DNA of 64,000 nucleotides, from positions 24,111,632 through 24,175,631 of the forward strand of contig ML682005.1 in assembly GCA_007922195.1 (NCBI GenBank), given 5' to 3'. Both the position numbers and the translations under genes were made by a program. Position 1 is the first letter of the stretch; each line of letters begins with the position of its first letter. The stretch is from Podocnemis expansa. Taxonomy: Eukaryota; Chordata; Testudines; Podocnemididae. A model generated the notes under the pieces. That model ran no database searches. It saw only the letters and a list, made by a program, of their open reading frames with translations, and was not told the DNA's origin. This document shows, piece after piece, positions 12,351-23,835 of the stretch.

Positions 12351-12685
12351 GGCTATATTAGCAAGCTTAGTTCAGACTTGTGTAGTCAGAACTAAGCAGT
12401 GCCCAGTTAGTTCAAATTAACCATGACTTTTTAGTTCAAACTAACTTTTTAGGTCAAACTAGCGGCACTTATTTAATTTGAACTAACTTCTTAGTTAAAA
12501 ATGCAGTTGGTTTGAACTAACTACTTAGTTCAAACTAATTTAGTTCGAACTAGCACAGATACCTCATGCACTAAAGTTCAACCTAAGTTTGAAATATGTG
12601 CTAAGTTTGAACTAACTTTTCAAACTAATTAGTTTGATCTAAGCTTTGCTTAACTCAAAGTAAAAACATTTTTCAGTTCAAACCA
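12351..12685 (+). mobile_element. GTCTACAC-group MITE, TAGTTCGAACTA type
   Basis: Begins GGCTATATTAGCAAGC and contains at least seven copies of a degenerate palindromic word TTAGTTCAAACTAA (for example near 12430, 12475, 12515 and 12610). The left end resembles the MITE at 15246-15542. The right end is not clear where it meets the repeat beginning about 12690. Confidence 0.55.
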
Positions 12686-12689
12686 GGCT

Positions 12690-13305
12690 GTGATGCTGTC
12701 TGAGTCTAGGGGACTGCTTATGATTATCTTTTATATTAATATTTCATATTTACAATAATCCATATGTGATATGCCATGTTTGGTACCAATAGAAAGGTTG
12801 TACTTTGCTAGGAATGATGGGATTCTAGGGAGATGTCATATCTGTATGAGAATGTATTTATTATATCTGTGTCTCAACTTATTTGATTCTGGGACACTCC
12901 CTAGATTATTTACAGGCTTTGTCTCTTAATGGCCCATTAAGGAAGCTCCCAGCTAAAATGGGGCTAGGAAGAAACCTGTTAAACCAGTCACCCAGTCTGA
13001 CCATGTGACTCAACTCCATTTTGATTTGCAAGGACTCTGAGAATATGGGAAAAGCCAAAGCTGAAAAAAAGGCAGTGGTCCCATCTCCATTTTCTCTTTA
13101 GTCTTCAGCCTGCAACCTGCAATCAACACCCTCCTCTAGAACTATTCCGCTGCACTGAACACAGGACTGAGATGCACACAGGTGCTGGGTGTGTACTAGA
13201 GGAATTGGACTAACCTGCAAACTACAGATTCTTCAAGGACTTGCTTTCCATGGACTCTAAACCATTTGTATGTATGTGATTCGCATTGACCCTTTAACAT
13301 CTTTC
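12690..13305 (+). repeat. Dispersed repeat, plus-strand copy of an inverted pair
   Basis: Matches the complement of 23117-23748 along about 600 bases. Shared words include CCATATGTGATATGCCATG / CATGGCATATCACATGG, ACCAATAGAAAGGTTGTA and CTTTCCATGGACTCTAAA. It could be LTR-derived; the plus strand has an AATAAA at about 13687. TG...CA ends and target duplication could not be confirmed. Confidence 0.55.
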
Positions 13306-14985
13306 ATATGTTTGTTTCTTTTCTCTTTGCCTTAAACCTTTAGTTGTAGTTCCTAAAGGATTGGCTGACAGTGTGGTATTTTGGGTAAGATCCAAGCATA
13401 TTTTGTTCTGGGTGATGTGGCTGACCCTTTGGGGTCAGGAGAACCTATTTCTTTAAGCGATCCAGTGGCTAGGTGGGGACTGGAGGACCTGATGTGCAAT
13501 AAAGGGGCTGTTTCTATTTTTGTTATGCTTTGTGAGGACTGGTGGGGGAATCAGAAGCATGTTTTGTTACTGACTGGGAGACTGGTTTGGGGGGTTTGGC
13601 TCCTGGTTTTGCAGCTTGTCCTGATTTTTGCATATTGAGGAGGTTATCCTGGGAGGTCTGGGTAACAGCACGTTAAGCCGTTTTTTAATAAATGTTTTCC
13701 AAGTGTTCTAAAGGCTGGACTACTTCCAACTTTTTAAATATGTCTTTTTTGGGTTAAACACTGGTAACGATGTAGTGAATGACATGCCTAAAGACCGTGC
13801 CACCATACAGTCTCTATAGAAAATACAACTGTCTCAGTTGGGGTGCAGGGTTACAAACCCTGTTTGTTTAGTTGACCCCAATGAAGCACGAGGACAAAGT
13901 TTTAAGCATAAAGATCATTCCACTTTTGATCTTTAGAAACATTTTGGACAATACCAATTTAACAATTCCTTATTTTTAATTAAATTGGTGATTCTTTTTT
14001 AGCTTTAAAGCTTGCAAGGATTTTGTCATAGTATTTAGGTCACATTTTTTTTTGTATGAGGGAACAGAATTCTTCTATCCAAATGTTGATTCCTTTTCGA
14101 TTATTTACTGTGGTGAGCTGATTAATCTTGTATTGAGTTTTATTCAAAAGCTGAGGTATGTTTTTGCATATTAAAAAGAGCAGATTTTTTTGGGCCAACC
14201 CTTTTATTCAATGTGTTATTGGGTTACTTTGGTGGTTTTTTTTGTTTGTTTTGTGCAATACATAATTAATGTGTTTGTGAATGTTTTAAATGTTCATTTG
14301 GTTTTTAACAGATGTGCCTGAATCAAATATACCAGCTAATGATCCCAATGTTTAAAGGGATTTAAGCTTTGGTTTTTTGTTTCTGTTTTTTTCTGAGTGT
14401 ATGAAATTTATTGCCCATACCTAATACAGTGATGTCCTGCATTTGTTGTTGATAAGCTATCACTTCGTTTACCAATAGCACTGACAAAGCACTTTTGTAT
14501 AACCACAATAGGTAAATTTACCAATTGGATGCATTTAACTCCATCGGTATATGCATGAATCAAACCTGATAAATTAAAACGCTTTGAATTGGTACTGGGA
14601 TTAGACCACTAGCTGGTCCTATATTTGTGGTTGGACAAGTTGTTTTAGTTTGTATTGGTTTATTATAATTATAGTTCTAATTAATTATTGGATTTTTAAC
14701 CTTGAGTTTAAATAATATTTTAAATGTAATGTTTTTTTGCCTGGTTTGGTTTGAAATAGTGCTATGATGCATGCCTTTGAGTGCAAGGCTATATCTGTGT
14801 TCCCACTCTCCAAGGATTAATAGTCAGTCTGTTCTGGAGGGCTTCCCACCCATTAAAAGGAAGACCCTAGTAAACCGTGGCAGTGTGGAGTAATTCCTGT
14901 TATGCAGCTGATACATTTGACAAAGTGTTGACACAAATAAGTCACTGTGGGGTTCCTGAGTTGAAAATCTGGGGGTAGTTACTGA
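13306..14985. other. No gene recognised
   Basis: The first 400 bases (to about 13700, AATAAA at about 13687) may belong to the preceding repeat; the phrase GGCTGACAGTGTGGTATTTTGGGTAAGAT is split by no frame I can assign. The rest is T-rich DNA without recognisable coding content. Confidence 0.4.
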
Positions 14986-14989
14986 TTGA

Positions 14990-15600
14990 GAACTCAATCG
15001 TCCTGTTATCAATGTGATGCGGCCTTGAAAAAAGGCCTTGCAGTCCTAGGCTGCATCAAGTGATGTATTTCCAGTAGAGAGAGGTGTTAGTATGTTATAT
15101 ATGTCACTGGTGAAACCTTGTCTGAAGTGCTCTGTGCAATTCTTGTCTTCCATTTTTAAGAAAGATGGATTCAGACTGGAACAGGTGTACAGAAGGGCTA
15201 CTGCAATCTGAGGTATGGAAAAAACTGCCTTAAGCAGGCTTAGTCCAGACTAATTTGAACCATGGCTACATTAGCTTTTGGCTAGTTTGAACTAAAATTT
15301 TTTTTAGTTTGAACTAGCCAAAGGTTAGTTTGAACAGTGAGTTTGAACTAACCACTTAGTTTGAACTTGCCGCTTTGGCTAGTTTGAACTAGCATGATGT
15401 TGTCATGCTAGTTTGAACTAGCGGTTAGTTCGAACTAAAAAGTTAGTGTGAACTAAAAAAATGAGGTTAGTTCGAACTAACTTTGAAGTGCTTAGATGGG
15501 GCTAAGCAAGTTCAAACTAAGCTTCTAGGTGTAGACATAGCCAAAGAGCTCAGTTTGGTCAATCTAACCCAAAGAGAGTTGAGGAAATGTGTGGTGCACT
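14990..15600 (+). pseudogene. CR1 LINE RT fragment, split by a MITE
   Basis: Translates discontinuously to the end of the CR1 RT region (LGCIK, then the VLCAILV-like stretch corresponding to the 'YCVQFW' block). After ACTGCCTTAAGCAGGCTTA the CR1 is interrupted and resumes at 15543 with AAAGAGCTCAGTTTGGTCAA, the expected next CR1 sequence. Frameshifts and stops make it a pseudogene. Confidence 0.65.
15246..15542. mobile_element. GTCTACAC MITE, TAGTTCGAACTA type
   Basis: The right end is GTGTAGACATAGCC at 15529-15542. The interior is about ten copies of TAGTTTGAACTA or TTAGTTCGAACTAA in both orientations, including a long inverted repeat around 15380-15425 (GCTAGTTTGAACTAGCATGA and its partner). 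The left terminal repeat is missing or eroded; AGTCCAGACTAATTTGA at the left matches the subterminal right side of the 43431-43764 copy. It interrupts a CR1 RT. Confidence 0.7.
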
Positions 15601-15632
15601 GGGTGGCATGTGTTATGTGCACGGAAGAGAGG

Positions 15633-16090
15633 TGTTCTGACTGATGATCTCAGGTATGTGATTTTGATTGGGGAATGTAGTTTTATTATTGGATGAATAA
15701 CCGATTTATTAAATTGCTGTGTAAGGACTTATCCTTGGTACTTAGGCACAGAGCAAGATTGTTTTGAGTTACCTATGCCTTAGTTAGGATGCACTGTTAC
15801 TAACTCCAAATTGATTAGGACTAACAGGTGGTTTGATACCATTTGTTATCATGTAACTTTGTTCCTTTGTCCATTTGTTTGTTCATTAACCACTTTGCTT
15901 TTTACCTGCTTTTATATTATTTGCTGCCATTGGTTTATTAATTTTTAGCTGCGATTGGTGAAACAATTTAGCATGGCTGTGCTCATTGTAAAAGACGGCA
16001 GCACAGGAATAATACACCAATGCAGCACAATAATACAGTAGGAATACAGTTACATTTGGCTACTATAAATGTAACTTAAATATCAGATCA
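15633..16090 (-). other. Candidate retroviral LTR
   Basis: Read on the minus strand, CCAAT boxes (15929-15933, 15954-15958) precede a TATAAAA (15910-15916), followed about 200 bases on by AATAAA (15705-15710) and a possible ACA end at 15633. This order is that of an LTR and lies on the 3' side of the minus-strand pol remnant at 17160-19690. No second LTR was found, so this is inference; the start near 16090 is a guess. Confidence 0.35.
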
Positions 16091-17159
16091 ACCTGGTCCA
16101 GCTTTAGGTAATTGCCAACGTAATTGTCCACATGTGGTTTACTGATATGTATACCAGACCAGTCCATTATTTTTAAAGTACTTCATTTTCCTTTTCGTGA
16201 TACCTAGGGTTTCTTCCTTGTGTATTGATGTCTTTTGGTGTGATGTTTTTTGGTGTCTTTGGTTTGTTGGATGCAACCTTAAACAGCTCAACATAATTAC
16301 ATTTTTAATTTTTTTTTTGAATTTCCTTTGTTTTCAATAACTGTTAGTTTGTTTACAATGCAATAGGAACCTGGTCTCCCATAACACAAGCTAAACCTGT
16401 TGAAGTTGTTTGGTTAGCTTTAGCATTTTTACCAAACCTAGTATATATCATTATACATTTCGCCATAGAATTCTTATGATATTTCCATATTTCACAGAGG
16501 TGTAGATAAGTGTATAAGTACCCAAACCTGAAACTGATATTTTGCTATCAATACCTTTACATTACTGTTTTCCCTTATTCTTGTTTTCCTTTGGAAAAGT
16601 GATTAATAAAAAATGTGTTTCCAATTGCATTATTTATTGAGAAAAAATATATATGTACATGTGTTAATAATGCCTTTTTGAAGTTTTCAGTAATACATTT
16701 GGTATTAAGAGGGTTATGATCAATTTTACTATTAGAATGATGTGGTACCACGTACAGTAAAAAAAAAAGTATAAAATCGACATTTTTTGCAAAAAGTCAC
16801 ATGACATACACAACATAAAGCACAGGGCAACATACAGGACAAATTTACTATTACGAACGAATGGAGCCAATTAGCAGTTAGGACTCCACACAGTTTGTAC
16901 TACTTTGGCTTGGCGATCATATCTTCAAGATAGAGGGCATACCTCCAGCTGTTACATTTCTAAAGAGTTAAAAAATAACTTTTTTTTCTTCTTTTGCCTA
17001 GTTTTTCTTTGTCTGTGTTCTGTTCTTAGGCGCTTCATCTTTTTTGAAACATTGTTTTCTGTAATAAACTTGACTGGTTTGTAAAAATATTTAAGAAAGA
17101 AGGTTTGTTCTGAATGGGGAGTGAGGGTGACCCAAAGAAATCAGGAAACCGCACCCCTG
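16091..17159. other. No gene identified; possible 3' part of ERV
   Basis: Lies between the candidate LTR and recognisable pol. A minus-strand 68-codon frame at 16664-16870 is rich in hydrophobic residues in its second half and could be a trace of an envelope membrane anchor, but nothing specific supports this. Otherwise AT-rich and full of stops. Confidence 0.3.
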
Positions 17160-17364
17160 GATTTTATCCTGGCTCTGAGAGGAAAGTGGTGGTTGTTAGA
17201 TGCTTTTGTAAAACCGGAAGTTGTTCTCCCAGCATCTGTTGCTTCTGTGTGCATGACAAATGGGCTGCAGGAGTGCCCTTACCTGCAGTAGTTAAGTGTT
17301 TCTGGGCAACTGCATGTGTTAATGCATTGTTAGATGTTAAATTTTTAGTTTTTTCCCTTTGAAA

Positions 17365-17844
17365 TTCTTCTATAGCCATTCCTCTGTGATAGAGCTGCAG
17401 CTGTCCTGTCTTCTCATGTGCTATGTGAACTGTTTCATTTTTTCCTTTATCTGATTTACCAATCTAGTAAAAGTATTTTTCACTACTTTTTCCTCCTGTG
17501 AATTTACTTTTCCCATTCTTCAAGGCACCAGTCTAGGTTTTGATGCAAGTTTTATTGGGGCCTGTTCTTTTATCATACGGTAACAGTTGCAATGTGCTGC
17601 CCCTGTTTTGTTAGCTAATTTTGCTATCCAGATCTTCTCTCATTCCTGGCCACTAGTCAATTTTTTAACCTTTTCACTGATTCTTCTAACCTGGGGTGTC
17701 CCCGCCTCACCACCAAGGAGCTGTGGATCCCATGCAAAGCTATATGCTGTAATTGCTGCTGTATTAAAAACACTCATTTCTTACCTAGCACATGAGAAGA
17801 CAGGAGAGCTGCAGCTCTATCGCAGAGGAATAGCTATAGAAGAA
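17365..17844. repeat. 59-bp inverted repeat inside ERV remnant
   Basis: The complement of 17365-17423 matches 17786-17844 over 59 bases with only about three mismatches (TAGCACATGAGAAGACAGGA ... CTATAGAAGAA). The 362-base spacer is not obviously palindromic. The minus-strand arm is in the pol-like sequence, so the plus-strand arm is the odd one, probably a local inverted duplication. Confidence 0.75.
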
Positions 17845-18256
17845 ATTTATTTTCTCTTTTCATTGGAGTGCTTTGCGATTTAGAGGGACACTATACAATC
17901 CACAATTGTAGCAGTTCAGTGTTCTTTTGTAAGGCTTGTAAAAACTGTTCTATGGCCCAATCCTTTTTTGTGCTTCTAGTTCTCTTTCTGCCTGTGCCCA
18001 GGTAGTTACATCCACAGGCAAAGTTTGGCAAATTTTACCAGTTAAAGCAGCTTCCTTAGCAAGTTTATCAGCCTGATCATTTACCCATTACAACGGTCCA
18101 TTTTTCTTTTGGTGGGCTTTTATTTTAATTGTTCTAATTTTGGTGTACTCTTTTTTGCCAAAGTTTCCAATTTTTGCCAGACAGGTCTTGTGTTTTATTT
18201 GACCCATCTGTGTCTTTAAACTTTTGAGAAGCCCACCATAGCAAGTACAGGGTGGT

Positions 18257-18796
18257 ACTTAGAATAATAGAACCATAGGGTTGGAAGGGACCTCATGAGG
18301 TCATCTAGTCCGACCCACTGCCAAAAAATGCAGGACCACTCCCACTAAATTATCCCAGCTAGAGTTTTATCCAGCTGGGCCTTAAACATCCCCAAAGATG
18401 GAGATTCAACCACTTCCCTAGGTAGCCCATTCCAATGCTTTACCACTCTCCTAGTAAGAAAGTTTTTCCTAATATCCAGCCTCAACCTCTCCAGCTGCAA
18501 CTTGAAACAATTGCTCCTTGTTCTATCCTCTGTTACTACTGAGAGTAGCCGAGCTCCCTCCTCCTTGGAGCATCCCTTCAGGTAGTTGAAGGTTGCTATC
18601 AAATCCCCTCTGTCTTCTCTTCTGCAGGCTAAATAACCCTAGTTCCTTCAGTCTTTCTTCATAGGTCTTGTGCTTCAGCCCCTTCATCATTTTTGTTGCC
18701 CTCTGCTGGACTCTTTAATTTGTCCACGTCCCTTTTGTAGTGGGGAGCCCAAAACTGGACACAATATTCCAGATGCGGCACAGTATTCCAGATAAT
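18257..18796 (-). pseudogene. CR1 LINE 3' end inserted in ERV pol
   Basis: Minus-strand frame 18345-18602 (85 codons) gives the C-terminal CR1 ORF2 block with LDIRKNFLTRRVVKHWNGLP and VVESPSL..FKAQLD, ending TLAGII. The 3' tail GGGACCTCATGAGGTC follows down to 18257. Upstream words (GCTGGACTCTTTAATTTGTC, complement) extend it to about 18796, where ERV RNase H sequence resumes. It is 5'-truncated like most CR1 copies. Confidence 0.85.
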
Positions 18797-19696
18797 CTGA
18801 GGCCGTTCTAATAATTTCTGTTTGTTTGCCTTTTCTGTCCTCCAAAAACTGTCCTCTGCGACTTGGGTTCCTCCTTTTTCCAGCTGGTACTGAAACTACA
18901 TGTTGCTCTATCTGCATATGTTTATCCATACTAACACTTGCAAACCCAATAAATCACTTCATAATATGAACTACCATCTATAAACCCCATTGTTTTTTCC
19001 CCACTGTATAAGGAACCTGTTGAGAGTTAAGCCCCATGCTGCTAATTCAGATTCCTTGAGAGTAACTAGCTGTACATTTTCTGTCATGAGTGCAAAAACC
19101 CAAAGAAGGCCTTATCCACTCTCATGTGTCCTTTTGACAAATTTTCCTGACTTATTAACTTTTCTAAAGCATGACTTTTCCAGCTCCAATTATCACCTGA
19201 GCTTTTTGCAATCTCCCATATACAGCTCGAGCTGTTTGCTCAAAAATTCCCAGTTAACTTTCTGGAGCTGTTACGGCTCTGTAATATGTGATGGGTCTGT
19301 CTGTCCTGCTTCAGTATCCTGTGTAATCACAGTAACAATTCAGAAATTTTTGATACTAGGATATAACAATTATGGGAACTCCTTGTTTTGACCCACTAAG
19401 GTAGGGGCTTCCATTAACCTTTTAGGCTTTCCTGTGTTTGAGTTGCCTCTTCTGTTTAGGTCCACAGTGGTCTTTTTAACACTTCACACAGCAGTCCTGC
19501 CTTTTCTGCATGTCCCACTATAAATTCTTTACAGAAAGTAGTGCTTAATAAGAGAAGCAATCTCTCCCACTAATGTAACTTCCATTTCTACTTTTTCTGC
19601 ATCTAAGGAAATTTTAGTCCAAATATGTTGCAGCTCCATCCATCAGCTTTTCCAGCCTGCTGGTGCTGGTGGTGGGTTTTTAGGTTTTATTGATTT

Positions 19697-19800
19697 TTGC
19701 AGCAAAAAACAAGAGGCCTGTGGCACTTTAAAGACTAACAGATTTCTCCAAGCATGAGCTTTCATGGGCTCCAACCCACTTCGTCAATCTGATATATGTG
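19697..19800 (-). repeat. Fold-back repeat, one arm
   Basis: GCAGCAAAAAACAAGAGGCC, TGTGGCACTTTAAAGACTAA and CATGAGCTTTCATGGGCTCC then CACTTCGTCAATCTGAT. Same family as 63006-63205; the inverted partner arm is missing. Confidence 0.65.
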
Positions 19801-20821
19801 TAGGAGAAAGTATAAGGTTAAAATAAGAAAGACAAGTAAAAATGTATAGGTGCAGGCCCAAGTCCTAACGAAGTAATCCAAAAAAGTGGGTCTAAATGGA
19901 ATGTACAGTGGGCCTGAACTGAAGGTACTGACAAACAGGTTTCTAAAGTTCAACTTCACTGAACTTGATAAGAAATAAGTGAAATTGCTATAATAAGTAT
20001 GAAAAATGGAAAAATACTTTGAGAAAGTTGGGAGGTGTTGGGTTGGCCTAGTGCCAAGGAGATAAAGGTGATGCTTCAGTCATACCTGACACCTTGAAAG
20101 AGGGAGATGTCCACTGATGTGTGGACCTATCAAATTAATGGGTGACAGTAAAATAGGGGTATGTGGACCAATCAAGGTAAATTTGGATCCCGAAGGGACC
20201 CAAGTCAGTAGGTCCAAGAATGTTATAAGAACAGGACCCCAGAACCCCGACTTCATGCAGCTGAAGGGGGTGATGGCGAGTCTTGCCATCAATCAGTTGA
20301 GCTGCTCTGTTGTATTGAGAGCACCAATGCTACCAATAAATCCCCCTCAGAAGTGAGTCCCCAACCACCACAACTCTACATTTCCTCCTAGCTGTGGTGG
20401 CTGTTATTCTCCCAGCCTCGGGGGTGCATGGCCTCTCCTCTTCCACCTCCTTCAATGTCTCTAGCACCGCATAACAATTCTTTGCCCCAGTGGAGGGTGG
20501 GTTGTGAGCAGGGGTGGAGCACTGTCTGCTGTCTGTCTTGGTTCTGGTGTCCTTATATCTCCTTCATTATCTCTTTCTTCTTCTCCTCCTGCAATCGCAC
20601 ATCTGCTTTACATGCAGAAGGTCCCTTGCAGCCCTATGAGTCTGTTCTGTTCTATTCTATTCTAAATCCTATCATACTCCCCGATCCTAAGAAGAATGGA
20701 TCTAGGTTTTGGTGTGGGTATCACCAAAACCTGGTTTTTAGCACAAGGTGGTGGAAACCTTGTGGCCTGCTTTCCAGGTTTCAGCTGCCTGGTGCAGAAC
20801 TCTTTCAGATTATTTTCTCTA
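19801..20821. other. No gene; possible solo LTR at 20060-20345
   Basis: Around 20060-20345 the plus strand has TTATAA (about 20231) and AATAAA (about 20335), and repeated GACCTATCAA/GACCAATCAA words, which resemble an LTR but without confirmed ends. 20345-20815 has pyrimidine-rich DNA and a (TCTAT) stretch near 20645. No coding sequence recognised. Confidence 0.3.
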
Positions 20822-21428
20822 GGGCTATGTTCACACGGGGAGGGCTTGTTTCGAAACAAGAGGTTTCTAAACAAGTTGTTTCGAAATAACTCTTTATTTT
20901 GAAATACCTTATTTCGAGGACAAAAAACTTTGTCCTCAAAATAAGGCAGCGAAATAGCATGTCCACAGTGTGGACATGCTATTCCGCCTGGGGAGGGGAT
21001 TGCAGGCAGGGGTGGGGTAAAGTGCCACTGGGCGCTTTACCCCGCTGGTGCCTGCAGGAGCTGCAGGCACCCGCCAGTGGAGGGGCGCCTCACCCAGGGG
21101 GGCTTTAAAGGCCCCAGTGCCTCCAAACCTGCAGGCACCGGCGGCGTGCGGCACAGCCCCGCGCCCCTTCCCTCAGCCCGTGGACACCCCTCAGCACCCT
21201 GGCCAGGGTGCTGAGGGGTCAGCCCTTCCTCCCAGGGTGCTTAGCACCTCTGTTTCGAAACAACCCTGTTTCGAAATAAAACGAGGTTTTAGTTGTTTCG
21301 GTAGGAGCACGGCCATTTTGAAACAAGCTGTTTGCTTGTTTCGAAATGGCCGTGCGTCGTGTGGCCATGGCACTTCTTATTTCGAAACAACCTCTGTTGT
21401 TTCGAAATAAGTGTGTGTGACCATACCC
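20822..21428. mobile_element. GTCTACAC-group MITE, TTTCGAAA type, 607 bp
   Basis: Ends GGGCTATGTTCACAC and GTGTGTGACCATACCC are inverted repeats; a CTA (or TA) is duplicated at the flanks. The two outer arms are built from TTTCGAAA words (GTTTCGAAACAAG, GTTTCGAAATAA and variants, at least six). The middle is CG-rich with a perfect 32-bp palindrome at 21187-21218. Arms at 21340-21415 match the complement of 29035-29102. No protein-coding capacity is evident. Confidence 0.75.
21187..21218. repeat. Perfect 32-bp palindrome
   Basis: Each 16-base half is CCCCTCAGCACCCTGG or its exact complement. A diverged relative lies at 61213-61270, immediately before an assembly gap. Confidence 0.95.
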
Positions 21429-21430
21429 TA

Positions 21431-22780
21431 GATGTTCTCATTGCAGGTTGTTCTTGCCTGAACTTCAGCTTGTTCCATTCTTTCTAGCCTATATATATTT
21501 TTAAAATAAGTTCACTTGTACTGTGTATCTGTCTTTGCAACACTTCTGTTATGTTTTGCTTGTGAATTTTATTTGCTATTTGGTCTTTCCAAATGTTCTG
21601 TGGATGTAATAATTGATGGTGACACAAAATATACACATAAAGATGCATTTGGGAGGATGACAGAATCTCTTGTAAATGTCCTGGGGGTACCTGGACTGCC
21701 TCCAGAGCTCTGCAGGATTGCTGAATTTCTAGTAATGATGACAAATACTCCTGGACATGTTTTTTAAGAAATCCAAATATCTAAAGATGTCCAGATGCCT
21801 ATTGGTTCAGCCTTCCAAAGCAGGGTTGAACCCAAAAGGATAATACTTATTTATAAAAGTTAAGTGTAAAGTCCCTGTGTTGTACAAGGAAATGGACATG
21901 TGGTAGAGTGTAGTGCTATGGATGTGAATTACCAGGGTGTTAGACTTTGAGCTGTTTGTCAAGTTTCAAATGCTAAAGGGACCAAGTCAGATGGTGCCAT
22001 GGGATCATCCTGCAAAGGTAATTGCACAATGCAACAAATGCTGATGAATAAATAGGTGGTGGTTTCTGGTCTTTGATCAATCAGCATGTGGAGTTATATA
22101 AAAAGAATGCTGACTGTTTTCACATTAAAGTATTGCCACCGATGTATGACCACTGTATATGATTTAACCATTATAAAAAATTTTATAACAATTCTGCAAT
22201 AAAGGATGCCTTATAAGCTGTCATTTGAACAATATTGTCCTATTTTTGTGTGCATTGTATGTGAAGTAATTAATCTTTGTTATGTATGTGTTTCTCAGAT
22301 GAGAAATACCCACATGATAGATTTACTTTAAAACAAGGACTCTGAGCTGTCATGGTTGAAGAGCCATTCAGGAGAGCCAACTCTTTGATGGGCTACTCTT
22401 GAGAATGTCTTAGAGTGCTTATGGACAGCATTGGCCTAGTGACTGAGCACAGCCTGTAGAACACTGGTGTCATATCCCGTAAGGCTTTGATCAATATGAT
22501 TTTTGTGTTCGCTTACGTACTGTGATTGTGTTAATTTTCTTTTAGGCCAATTTTGCCATGCAAATTTTCCTTGTGAATGCTCATACCCTATTTTTCATAG
22601 GATTAATATGAGACAAAAGGCGCCCAGCTAGGGGCCCCAGGAGCTGGCAAGGCTCAGAGCTAGTCATCTGGAGGCCTGGTAAAACTCTGTTGTTCGGCAT
22701 TTCCTCAGCCAAGGCTGCCTGTGGTCCTAGGGCACCCAAGTGTGTGGCTGCCAACAAGTGCGTTAAATATCTGGGGAACA
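21431..22780. other. No gene recognised
   Basis: Sequence before and after the preceding MITE joins smoothly (TTTTCTCT | GATGTTCTC). AT-rich DNA without recognised repeats until about 22560; 22610-22780 is CG-richer and of unknown origin. Confidence 0.45.
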
Positions 22781-23118
22781 GCCTGGCCAACTATTTGAAG
22801 GTATGCTCCAAGGATGACGGAGCTCGGCTGTTCTCCGTAGTAACAGAGGACATAACAAGGAGCAATGGTTTTGAGTTACAACTGGGGAGGTCGAGGCTGG
22901 ATATTAGGAAAATCTTTCTTACTAGGCGAGTGGTGAAGCAGTGGAATGGGTTACTTAGGGAGGTGGTGGAATCTCCGTCTTTGGAGATGTTTAAGGCCCG
23001 GCTGGACAGAACCCTGGCTGGGATAATTTAGTGGGAGTGGTCCTGCTTTTTTGGCATGGGGTTGGACTAGATGACCTCATGAGGTCCCTTCTGACCCTAT
23101 GATTCTATAATTCTGTGA
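22781..23118 (+). pseudogene. CR1 LINE 3' end
   Basis: Open frame to 23031 contains the CR1 C-terminal block LDIRKIFLTRRVVKQWNGL and VVESPSLEMFKARLDRTLAG, then the tail GGGTTGGACTAGATGACC and CATGAGGTCCCTTCTGACCC with TATGATTCTATAATTCTG. It is 5'-truncated. It is close kin to the 18257-18796 copy on the other strand. Confidence 0.85.
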
Positions 23119-23748
23119 GAGATGTTAAAGGATCACAGTGATTCATGTACATACAAATGATTTAGAGTCCATAGAAAGCAAGTCCTTGAAGAAGTTTGTG
23201 GTTTGCAGGTTAGTTCAATTCCTCTGGTATGCACTCAGCAACTGTATGCATCTCAGTCCTTTGTTCAATGCAGCAGAATAGTTTGAGAGGAGGGTGTTGG
23301 TTGCAGGCTGGAGACTGAAAGTGAAGATAAAATGGAGATGGATCCACTGTCTTTTAATATCTTTTTCCTCCCCCCCTCATCTGGAGTCTTTTGCAGTTCA
23401 AAATGGAGTTGAGGCACATGGTCAGTTTTAGTGACTCATGCAGCTAGGTTTCTTCCTAGGCCCACTGTAGCTGGGAACTTCCTTAATGGGCCATTAAGAA
23501 GACAATGGTTTTATGGACAACCAGTCTGTGAGTGCCTTAGAATTAAATAACTTGTAACATAATTAGAAGAAACATAGTCCTTAACTTCTAATACAGATAT
23601 GGTACCTACTTATAAACTACATAATCATTCCTAGCAGATTACAACCTTTCTATTGGTAACAAACATGGCATATCACATGGATTATTGCAAATATTAATGC
23701 AAAAGATATAAACATGGCCCAGATCCAGCCAGCATCACACAGAGTTTT
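23117..23748 (-). repeat. Dispersed repeat, inverted partner of 12690-13305
   Basis: Runs as the complement of 12690-13305 through shared words (TTAGAGTCCATAGAAAGCAA, GTTCAATGCAGCAGAATAG, CATGGCATATCACATGG). The CR1 at 22781-23118 abuts its end, so the repeat may be truncated by that insertion. Confidence 0.6.
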
Positions 23749-23755
23749 CTATCCC

Positions 23756-23835
23756 ACTGGTTCCCAACCTTTCCAGTAACACGGCACACTTCAGCGAGAA
23801 AAACAATTCCATGGCACACCCACTTTTTTCAACTG
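23756..23835 (+). mobile_element. hAT-like fragment (GGTTCCCAACC end)
   Basis: CACTGGTTCCCAACCTTTCC then CGGCACACTTCAGC and ATGGCACACCCAC are the left end of a hAT-type element related to 4427-4527. The right end was not found. Confidence 0.5.

Larger units (their letters stand above)
17160..19690 (-). pseudogene. Endogenous retrovirus pol remnant
   Basis: Minus-strand translation gives an RNase H start motif GFIDGSSYY at about 18962-18988 and, after a CR1 insertion, the RNase H end motif VNDQADKLAKEAALTG at about 18040-18087, followed by a linker reading QFLQALQKNTELLQLW in another frame. These are characteristic of retroviral pol between reverse transcriptase and integrase. Sequence upstream (to about 19690) keeps patches such as VTLKESELAAWGL. 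Downstream, 17164-17423 reads AHEKTG..LY then EEFQREKTKNL, possibly the integrase zinc-binding region. Multiple stops and frameshifts show it is dead. RT catalytic motif not found; retroviral class not assigned. Confidence 0.65.

Noticed and set aside
12690..13305. 5' LTR of the retrovirus at 17-19.7 kb
   Set aside because: Its partner is in inverted orientation, so the two cannot be the LTR pair of one provirus.
15246..15542. CRISPR-like array of short palindromic repeats
   Set aside because: Spacing is irregular, words are degenerate and the ends are those of a MITE in a vertebrate genome.
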